From NCBI RefSeq assembly GCF_000282215.1, contig NZ_AKJS01000119.1:1-64000 (forward strand): DNA of 64,000 bases. Direction: 5' to 3'. Shown piece by piece: positions 8,994-15,105 of the stretch (position 1 is the stretch's first letter; every line of letters starts with the position of its first letter). A model generated the notes under the pieces. It was not told the DNA's origin, made no database searches, and was given only the letters and a program-made list of their open reading frames with translations. This DNA is from Pseudomonas sp. GM21 (lineage in GTDB: Bacteria > Pseudomonadota > Gammaproteobacteria > Pseudomonadales > Pseudomonadaceae). Position numbers and translations under genes: made by a program.

Positions 8994-9621
8994 AAGTGAC
9001 TCCCCACCCGGCTCCATGCCGGGACGAACACAAATACGCCAGCCGGCGAGGAGCTAAGAGTCGCGCTGGTGGAAGGTCGCAGTACGGGGTTGAGCAGAAT
9101 TTCTTCTGTTCAGTGCGCTCTGCAGAGAAAATTTGCGCAACGTCACCTACGTTCTGGAGTAAGTACAAGGTAATTCGATGCCCCTTGGCAACGGCGTCCG
9201 ACATGCGCAAGTGAACTGCTCGGAAAGCGTCGGGTTTTCCCTTCCGGTAAGGCCTACCAGCCAAATGGTTTGCAACATTCCGCCTGTACTGAGTTAGCGG
9301 TCGACTCGCACCGCGCTCACTTTTGCCGACATACCTATAAAGCACCACGCCGTTTTCATCTTCAATCTGCCACAAGTAGAGCAGCGGCTTGGTTTCATCA
9401 ACGCCACAGTCGAAAACTTCGAAGTCCATTCTCAGCTGATCGATTGCGCTGACGGACCGCTCAGTCGCCCCGTAGGCAATATCTCGCCACTTCGCGAGGT
9501 CAGCAATCAGGCGAAGTCCATCGCGAACCTCAGGATCAAGCTTTCCCTCTGGCAAGCTGAGCAGACGTACCACCTCTTCATCAATAAGCCGAATTGCTTC
9601 CACATCTGTTTTCGCACTCAT
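8990..9621 (-). pseudogene. GIY-YIG-like nuclease gene with an apparent 1-bp frameshift
   Basis: The main frame starts at 9621 and shows the core LLYLWQIEDENG then YRYVGKSERG, followed by an Arg/Asn/His-rich segment (QYRRNVANHLAG, FRAVHLRM), which fits a GIY-YIG domain with a variant first triad. After about residue 172 the same frame runs on as improbable sequence inside the next gene. One frame over, from about 9107, it reads EEILLNPVLRPSTS to a stop at 8990-8992 that overlaps the next ATG as ATGA. So a base appears lost near 9107-9113. The gene is divergent from a C5-methyltransferase, as in some GIY-YIG restriction enzymes; that pairing is a hypothesis. Confidence 0.55.
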
Positions 9622-9637
9622 CGCAGCCAGGGTCAGG

Positions 9638-9654
9638 TTTGCACCAGGTGCAAA
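9638..9654. promoter_or_regulatory. 17-bp palindrome between the nuclease and methyltransferase genes
   Basis: TTTGCACC-A-GGTGCAAA is a perfect inverted repeat with a one-base centre, 17 bases from the nuclease start and 46 bases from the methyltransferase start. It is well placed as a shared operator. No C-protein or repressor gene is adjacent; the XRE protein encoded at 32943 is far away and unlinked. Confidence 0.45.
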
Positions 9655-9699
9655 TCATCATCCCAATTTACGAATCACGCCAGCCTGTGAGGATCAGCA

Positions 9700-10630
9700 A
9701 TGCCTACAGCAATCGATTTGTTCGCCGGTCTCGGCGCATGGTCAACCGGTGCCCGCAATACCGGCATAGACGTTATCTGGGCCGCCAATCACTGGCCGGT
9801 CGCGGTTCAGTGGCACAGCGCTAACCACCCGGACGCCATTCACATCTGCCAAGACCTGCACCACGCGGATTGGTCGAAGGTTCCGGCCCACGACATCTTG
9901 CTGGCCTCGCCCTGTTGCCAGGGGCATTCGAAGGCGCGCGGCAAGAAATCCGGGAATGCTCAGCACGACGCATCGAGGTCAACAGCCTGGGCGGTTGTGT
10001 CAGCTGCCGAGTTCCACCGGCCAGAAGTGGTGCTGGTCGAAAACGTCGAAGAGTTCACGGACTGGGCTTTGTACCCCGCTTGGTCGCAGGCCATGGCAGC
10101 GCTCGGTTACATGCTCGCGCCGCATGTCGTTGATTGCGCCGATCTTGGCGTGCCGCAACACCGCGTGCGCATGTTTCTGGTGTGCACCCGAAGCAAGGCA
10201 CCGCTGAATCTTCAGCTTCACCAGCGCCGACATGTTCCAGCTTCATCCTTCATCCTTCATCGATTTCGATGCGGGCAAATGGAGCAAGGTCGTGAAGCCT
10301 GGTCGCGCTGAATCGACGCTGACACGCGTGAAGAATGGCCGGGAGCGCTTCGGTGACCGATTCATCATGCCCTACTACGGGTCAGGCTCGGGGCTGACCG
10401 GGCGCAGCCTGGATCGACCGATCGGCACCATCACCACCCTGGACCGGTGGGCCTTGGTACGAGGCGATGAAATGCGGATGCTGTCTGCGAACGAGGCCCT
10501 TGCCGCCATGTCGTTCCCGGCCGACACCAAGCGCCCGGACAATCATAGGCTGACCATGCACATGGCCGGCAACGCGGTTCCGCCGCTGGCGGGGCAGAAG
10601 ATCATCGAGGCGGTGATGGCGGCAGCTTAA
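9700..10630 (+). pseudogene. C5-cytosine DNA methyltransferase, out of frame by a 7-bp repeat copy
   Basis: First frame (9700-10311) has the SAM motif IDLFAGLGAWSTGAR, the catalytic Cys segment ASPCCQGHSKARG, the ENV motif VLVENVEEF and CADLGVPQHRVR. The second frame (to 10630) has the target-recognition part and the C-terminal SAM closing motif AGNAVPPLAGQKI. The frames meet inside (CTTCATC)3 at 10241-10261. With two copies the reading is continuous (VPASSFIDFDAGKW) and gives a protein of about 307 residues, normal for phage-type Dcm enzymes. It probably methylates cytosine in an unknown motif. It is either decayed or switched off by slippage; two frames with intact motifs favour a recent event. 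Confidence 0.85.
10241..10261 (+). repeat. Heptanucleotide tandem repeat (CTTCATC)x3 in the methyltransferase gene
   Basis: Three perfect head-to-tail copies of CTTCATC inside a coding region. Because seven is not a multiple of three, gain or loss of one unit shifts the frame: two copies keep the methyltransferase open, the three present here break it. Confidence 0.9.
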
Positions 10631-10890
10631 ACCTGGATCAGAACACTCGCCTGCTGCGAATCAATAGTCGGGATCAATCCTGAGCCCTGTTGGTGTGCGA
10701 GCCAGGCCCGAGTCAGCTTCACGTCGAATCGCCAGCCATGGGTTTCCATCCAAACAAGCGCTGTATGGGTAATTCGATAGTGTCCGCACTTCGCGCATGC
10801 TCTTTCCTGATAATCATCACCAATATCGACGTCCGAAGCAGGCTCATCGCAAATTAGGCATTCCATATCTACCTCCATTGGCCGAACCAC
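10627..10890 (-). CDS. Small zinc-ribbon protein, unknown (copy 2)
   Basis: 87 residues, probably starting at an internal Met (MECLICDEPA). It carries CLIC and CAKC pairs, CGHYRIT, FDVKLTRAWL and a C-terminal PTIDSQQASVL. This matches the protein at 4061-4303 along its whole length. It converges on the methyltransferase gene and overlaps its stop by 4 bases. Function unknown; a zinc ribbon could bind nucleic acid or a protein partner. Confidence 0.7.
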   Translation of the reverse strand: MVRPMEVDMECLICDEPASDVDIGDDYQERACAKCGHYRITHTALVWMETHGWRFDVKLTRAWLAHQQGSGLIPTIDSQQASVLIQV

Positions 10891-11126
10891 TAACTATAGA
10901 CGAATCCCACCATTCCACTGCCCGGGTCTGACCCGGTTAGGACGCCACCATGTCTCCCGACAAAATATCTGACTACAGTCGTCAGATTTTTCGGCGGCCG
11001 CGCCAGCGCCTACATGTTGAGCCAGGTGCAGGACAACAACGCTGACCTCTCCCTATGTTCTGCCTGCCATAACAGCATCCACTGCATAACTAATCAGTCA
11101 GTGTAATATTTATGGCCCACAATAAA
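10891..11126. other. Spacer entering an AT-rich patch
   Basis: No gene was recognised. Base composition drops sharply from about 11090 and stays AT-rich to about 11620, unlike the flanks, which points to separately acquired DNA. Confidence 0.5.
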
Positions 11127-11384
11127 TTAATTCTCACAGGCGTTATTTACACAATCACACTTTTGATCATTCTTGCACTCAAACTTAGTTTCTCCGCATG
11201 TGCATGCTTGCTTTGGATTACCTGCGTGACCATCAGATCCTTTAGCAAGCAGTTGAGTATTATCATATCTATCATTCAGGACGGTAGAGGTTTTTTCGTT
11301 ACTTTCTTTATAATAATCAGATGCCTGAACAAAACAAAATGACAAAGCCATCATAATACAGAACGATCTTATTATTACCTTCAC
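11127..11384 (-). CDS. Small cysteine-rich secreted peptide, unknown
   Basis: 85 residues from a GTG start preceded by AGAGG. The N-terminus is a signal peptide (basic start, hydrophobic core, cleavage likely after VQA near residue 21). The C-terminal 27 residues hold six cysteines in the order C-x-C-x6-C-x5-C-x-C-x4-C with several Asn, Asp and Lys. This could be a disulfide-stabilised or metal-binding peptide. It lies in the AT-rich patch of the phage-like region with no recognisable export, maturation or immunity partner. No family recognised. Confidence 0.55.
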   Translation of the reverse strand: MKVIIRSFCIMMALSFCFVQASDYYKESNEKTSTVLNDRYDNTQLLAKGSDGHAGNPKQACTCGETKFECKNDQKCDCVNNACEN

Positions 11385-11692
11385 GATCTAATCCTCTAAT
11401 GGAGAGAATGGCTTTCGAATCGGTTTTTTATACCTTAGAGACCCCGCTCACAAATATTACTTAGCTATATAGAAAAGAGAATTACGAACTGTGCGTTTTT
11501 ATTGCAAAAAACAGACTGAATTGTTAAACAAGCATTACACCTTTAGCATTATCCCCTAAAGATCGCGTAGCTCTAACAATCGCCAAAACAAACACTCAAT
11601 AGAGGCCAACTGCTCCATTGACAGATGTTCTCCTCCCCTCTGTAACTCCATCCCCCTTCAAAGTCAGCCGCTATAGCGGCAAGGACGAAGTC

Positions 11693-12364
11693 ATGCCTGA
11701 AATAAAAGAACGGCCGATCTTGTTCTCGGCCCCGATGGTGCGCGCCATTCTGGAAGGCCGGAAGACGGTCACGCGGCGTCCCCTCAATGAGCGGGTGCTG
11801 AAGAACATCGGATATGGCGTTCAGCTCGGCGAATGCCACGAACTGCCCAGCGAAGGCCCACTGCACCCGAACAGCATCGGGTATTACAACGATTTCTGCC
11901 CCTTCGGCCAGCCCGGCGACCGCCTTTATGTCCGCGAGACATTCATGGATCTGCGGGGCACCGGGGTAGAGCATCGTCCTGATCCGGATGGGCCTCTACA
12001 GCGTTATGCCTACGGCGCCGACACGCGGCCGGGATCACATGGGGACGAAGCGCGCAAAGACATCGGCCTCAAATGGACGCCAAGCATTCACATGCCGCGG
12101 GCTGCCAGCCGCATTCTGCTGGAGATCACCGCCGTGCGCGTCGAACGGTTGCAGGACATCAGCGACGAACAGTGCACTGCTGAGGGAGTCCGGGCAATGC
12201 GGGATGACAGCGGCATGCTGGTCGGTCGCGAAGGCCCAGGTCAGTACGTAACACCGTGGCCAACCCAGAAAGAAGCGTTTCGCGATATTTGGGAAACCAC
12301 CGGTGGCGACTGGAACGCCAACCCCTGGGTCTGGGCCTTCGAGTTCAAGCGGGTGACGCCGTGA
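11693..12364 (+). CDS. Phage-associated ASCH/PUA-like domain protein
   Basis: 223 residues from the ATG at 11693, chosen because AAGGACG precedes it and the family starts close to the ERPILFSAPMVRAILEG segment. This segment, GRKTVTRRP, PGDRLYVRETF and the C-terminal NPWVWAFEFKRV are typical of a protein common in Pseudomonas and enterobacterial prophages and usually annotated as ASCH-domain or hypothetical. ASCH domains are thought to bind RNA. It supports a prophage origin for this region. Confidence 0.8.
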   Translation: MPEIKERPILFSAPMVRAILEGRKTVTRRPLNERVLKNIGYGVQLGECHELPSEGPLHPNSIGYYNDFCPFGQPGDRLYVRETFMDLRGTGVEHRPDPDGPLQRYAYGADTRPGSHGDEARKDIGLKWTPSIHMPRAASRILLEITAVRVERLQDISDEQCTAEGVRAMRDDSGMLVGREGPGQYVTPWPTQKEAFRDIWETTGGDWNANPWVWAFEFKRVTP

Positions 12365-12414
12365 TCTTCGCCCCGCTCTACATGCTCTGGCTCATCTACA
12401 AGAAGGGGCCATAG
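12361..12414 (+). CDS. Possible 17-residue hydrophobic peptide
   Basis: A GTG overlaps the stop of the preceding gene (GTGA) and opens a frame of 17 codons rich in hydrophobic and aromatic residues with a KK near the end. Tiny coupled peptides are common in phage early operons, but nothing beyond the overlap supports it. Confidence 0.2.
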   Translation: MIFAPLYMLWLIYKKGP

Positions 12415-12416
12415 AT

Positions 12417-12635
12417 TCAGGCAACCTTTAATGTCTCGACACGTACCCGCCCATCAGCCATGAGCTGAAGATACTCTCGCCATTTTTGGAAGGCTTGCTG
12501 CTGCCTGGTAGAAGCCGCCAACCACTGAGCACCCCCGATGTGTTCGACTGGGATGGACATCATCTGCCCGACTGTAAAATCAAGTTCATTTGCGAGCTCT
12601 CGCCCATTCGGCAAATCGAGGATTAGTGGTCGCAT
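12417..12635 (-). CDS. Small hypothetical protein
   Basis: 72 residues: MRPLILDLPNGRELANELDF, then a mostly helical remainder (QQQAFQKWREYLQLMADGR). No signal peptide, membrane segment or Cys pairs. It lies opposite to its neighbours, between the ASCH gene and the excisionase-like gene. No family recognised. Confidence 0.5.
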   Translation of the reverse strand: MRPLILDLPNGRELANELDFTVGQMMSIPVEHIGGAQWLAASTRQQQAFQKWREYLQLMADGRVRVETLKVA

Positions 12636-12763
12636 AGAAACCTGTCTTTTTTGGGCTATTCCATCGACCTGTCAATTTGTTGATCGTGCCCAGCCCCCGA
12701 CGAACGGTTAAACCCCCTATTACCCAACTTCTGCCGCCACGCGCGGCATGGAGCAATACGCCC

Positions 12764-13138
12764 ATGGGCAACAAAGCATCAGCCAGAAGCCTGCCACTTG
12801 CCCCTAGGTTCATTCGGGCTGGCGAGGCGCCTACGTACCTGAGTATGTCACTGCCGCTGTTTAACGAGATCGTCCGCCCGTACGTGAACGAGTTCCCCAT
12901 CGGCGAGCGCGGTATCGGCTTCGACCGTCAGGAGCTGGACGAGTGGGCGTCCTCCTACGTGGTGGCCAAAGCAATTGATAAAAACCGCGCCCCGGAGCAA
13001 CAATTGCCCCGCAGCGAGCGCCAGAAAGGAGATACACAATGGCGCGAAAAACGATCACAGGCCTCTCCCAAAGGAAAGGTATCTGGCATATCGACAAAAA
13101 GATCAACGGCGAAAGACTTTACGAATCTACTGGGGTAA
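12764..13138 (+). CDS. Excisionase/AlpA-like DNA-binding protein
   Basis: 124 residues from the ATG at 12764 (GGAG upstream). The central part, RFIRAGEAPTYLSMSLPLFN followed by RPYVNEFPIGERGIGFDRQELDEWA, is a winged-helix excisionase pattern. Its 3' end overlaps the integrase gene by 100 bases in another frame; I know this arrangement from other Pseudomonas integrase modules, so the overlap supports the call. It probably directs excision and may repress or activate the integrase promoter. Confidence 0.75.
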   Translation: MGNKASARSLPLAPRFIRAGEAPTYLSMSLPLFNEIVRPYVNEFPIGERGIGFDRQELDEWASSYVVAKAIDKNRAPEQQLPRSERQKGDTQWREKRSQASPKGKVSGISTKRSTAKDFTNLLG

Positions 13139-14217
13139 CTGACCGGCAAGAAGCAGAGCGCTACCTGATCTTCAGGATGGAGCAGATCCGACAGCAGAAA
13201 GTGTACGGCGTGAGAGAAGTGAGGACGTGGCGGGATGCCGCGATGAAGTTCCTCCTTGAGATCAAGGATCAGCCCTCATTCAAGCTGTCGGCGCACCACC
13301 TCTCACAGCTGGACCCGTTCATAGGTGACATGTCGCTGACCCATATTGATGATCAGGCCTTAGCGCCGTTCATCAAGGACAGGTTGGCGACCAAGACGCT
13401 TGAGGATGGCAAGGTAAAGAAAGGTGTCAGCAACAGAACGGTGAACATCTCGATAGAGCGTGTGGTTCGGGTTTTATCGTTGTGTGCCAGGAAGTGGCGA
13501 GACGATGAGCGCAGGCCGTGGCTGGATAGCGTGCCGATGCTCACGAAGCTGGAAGAGAAGAAGTCGAGCCGCAAGCCGTACCCGATGTCATGGCAGGAGC
13601 AGTCGATTCTATTTGCGGAATTACCGGCTCACCTGCAAACGATGGCGTTGTTCAAGGTGAACACCGGCACGCGAGAGCAGGAAGTCTGCAAGCTGAGATG
13701 GGATTGGGAAATTTCGGTGCCGGAACTTGGGACCAGCGTTTTTCTGTTCCCGGCTGATTTTGGCGGCAGACACGAACGATCTGGCGTGAAGAACGGTGAT
13801 GAGCGACTGGTGGTGCTCAACAACGTGGCCAAGTCGATCATCGACCAGCAGCGCGGCCTGGGTAAGGACTGGGTTGTCCCTTACAACGGCACCGCGATGC
13901 ACCGGATGAATGACTCGGCCTGGAAGAATGCGCGGGTGAGAGCGGCGAAACTCTGGCAGGAGGAAAACCTTCGCCCCGCTCATCCAGGTTATGCATCCAT
14001 CAGGATTCATGACCTCAAACACACGTTTGGCCGTCGGCTACGCGCAGCAGGTGTCACCGAGGAAGACCGCAAGGCCCTTCTAGGCCACAAGAACGGCAGC
14101 ATCACCAGTCACTACTCGGGCGCTGAGCTCGGGCATCTGATTGAAGCTGCGAACATGGTATCAGCAACCGATTCGCGTGGACCGGTCCTTACAATTCTGA
14201 AGAGGAAACAGGCGTGA
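13039..14217 (+). CDS. int: Phage-type tyrosine recombinase (integrase)
   Basis: 392 residues. The N-terminal arm-binding domain is followed by a core-binding domain and the catalytic domain. Motifs seen: NTGTREQEVCKLRW (first Arg), RIHDLKHTFGRRLR (His box, with Lys where most family members have Arg), LLGHKNGSITSHYSG (last His and the nucleophile Tyr). A strong ribosome site (AAAGGAG) precedes the ATG. The gene ends 80 bases from the 3' end of tRNA-Pro, the usual attachment site for such enzymes, which places the element to the left. Confidence 0.92.
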   Translation: MARKTITGLSQRKGIWHIDKKINGERLYESTGVTDRQEAERYLIFRMEQIRQQKVYGVREVRTWRDAAMKFLLEIKDQPSFKLSAHHLSQLDPFIGDMSLTHIDDQALAPFIKDRLATKTLEDGKVKKGVSNRTVNISIERVVRVLSLCARKWRDDERRPWLDSVPMLTKLEEKKSSRKPYPMSWQEQSILFAELPAHLQTMALFKVNTGTREQEVCKLRWDWEISVPELGTSVFLFPADFGGRHERSGVKNGDERLVVLNNVAKSIIDQQRGLGKDWVVPYNGTAMHRMNDSAWKNARVRAAKLWQEENLRPAHPGYASIRIHDLKHTFGRRLRAAGVTEEDRKALLGHKNGSITSHYSGAELGHLIEAANMVSATDSRGPVLTILKRKQA

Positions 14218-14250
14218 AAAATAGAGGAGTCACGCAAAAGTCACGCACAT

Positions 14251-14280
14251 GAAAAAGGCCAATGCTGTGAACATTGGCCT
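14251..14280 (-). terminator. Rho-independent terminator of tRNA-Pro
   Basis: Read on the minus strand: a 9-bp stem AGGCCAATG/CATTGGCCT with a 7-base loop, followed by TTTTTC. It begins 17 bases after the tRNA 3' end. Confidence 0.75.
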
Positions 14281-14296
14281 AAGTCATTGAAAAATA

Positions 14297-14373
14297 TGGT
14301 CGGGACGGAGTGATTCGAACACTCGACCCCTAGCACCCCATGCTAGTGCGCTACCGGACTGCGCTACGCCCCG
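14297..14373 (-). tRNA. tRNA-Pro (anticodon GGG)
   Basis: 77 bases with encoded CCA. The acceptor stem pairs CGGGGCG with CGTCCCG (one G-T pair). The anticodon loop ATGGGGT, flanked by CTAGC/GCTAG, gives anticodon GGG. The T arm contains GTTCGAATC. The adjacent integrase suggests the 3' end is an att site; I searched by eye for a matching direct repeat to the left and did not find one. Confidence 0.97.
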
Positions 14374-14462
14374 ACTAGGCGTGTAACTCGTTCCTCTTCT
14401 CGAGGAACGCTCAAGAATATATCCCAAGCTTTTGAAAACTGGAAGTATTCATATGCAGGAAA

Positions 14463-14819
14463 TTATTTCTTGAGAACTACCAACACGTCTTCCAACTCAG
14501 CAATCATCTGCCGAATCATCTGCTTGTATTGGGTGGTGTCGTCTTTGGCTTCATCGCCGGACAAGCGCAAGCGTGCGCCGCCGATGGTGAACCCTTGATC
14601 GTAAAGAAGCGCGCGGATCTGCCGGATCATCAGCACGTCTTGTCGCTGATAATACCGGCGGTTTCCGCGGCGTTTGACGGGGTTGAGTTGAGGAAACTCC
14701 TGCTCCCAATAGCGCAGAACGTGCGGTTTTACCGCACACAGCTCGCTGACTTCACCGATGGTGAAGTAGCGTTTGCCTGGGATGACGGGTAGCTCGTCGT
14801 TATGACTTGGTTCCAGCAT
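14463..14819 (-). CDS. MerR-family transcriptional regulator
   Basis: 118 residues from MLEPSHNDE. The winged helix-turn-helix is [31 protein letters not shown] (split here as two motifs, about 18-48) with the wing KRRGNRRYY. The C-terminal helix is short and lacks the cysteines of metal sensors. Its place right after ihfA, overlapping it by 20 bases, is the usual arrangement in Pseudomonas. The effector is unknown. Confidence 0.9.
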   Translation of the reverse strand: MLEPSHNDELPVIPGKRYFTIGEVSELCAVKPHVLRYWEQEFPQLNPVKRRGNRRYYQRQDVLMIRQIRALLYDQGFTIGGARLRLSGDEAKDDTTQYKQMIRQMIAELEDVLVVLKK

Positions 14820-15102
14820 AAGCCTCAACTCGGGCCTTCAACTTCTGCCCTGGACGAAAGGTGACCACACGGCGAGCCGTGATCGGGATTTCTTCCCCCG
14901 TTTTCGGATTGCGGCCAGGCCGCTGGCGTTTGTCCCGAAGGTCGAAATTGCCGAAACCGGACAATTTGACTTGTTCGTTGTCTTCAAGAGCATGCCTGAT
15001 TTCTTCAAAAAACAGTTCGACCAATTCCTTGGCCTCCCGTTTATTCAGGCCCAGCTCTTCATACAGACGTTCCGCCATCTCAGCTTTCGTCAGAGCCCCC
15101 AT
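14800..15102 (-). CDS. ihfA: Integration host factor subunit alpha
   Basis: 100 residues, the normal IHF-alpha length. It has the HU/IHF signature: [22 protein letters not shown] near the N-terminal half (only part quoted) and [20 protein letters not shown] in the DNA-binding arm. It forms a heterodimer with IhfB that bends DNA. It follows pheT by 3 bases, in the conserved translation-gene operon. Confidence 0.98.
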   Translation of the reverse strand: MGALTKAEMAERLYEELGLNKREAKELVELFFEEIRHALEDNEQVKLSGFGNFDLRDKRQRPGRNPKTGEEIPITARRVVTFRPGQKLKARVEAYAGTKS

Positions 15103-15105
15103 ACG

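Noticed and set aside
8902-9053. Unshifted C-terminal extension of the GIY-YIG-like frame
   Set aside because: The residues are improbable for a protein and overlap the next gene; the neighbouring frame ends with an ATGA overlap instead.
12586-12900. 104-codon minus-strand frame upstream of the integrase
   Set aside because: Overlaps the excisionase-like gene on the plus strand, which has clear helix-turn-helix residues; this frame has none.
14389-14410. GTTCCTC/GAGGAAC hairpin between merR and tRNA-Pro
   Set aside because: No T tract on either strand, so a terminator call for the merR end is not justified.
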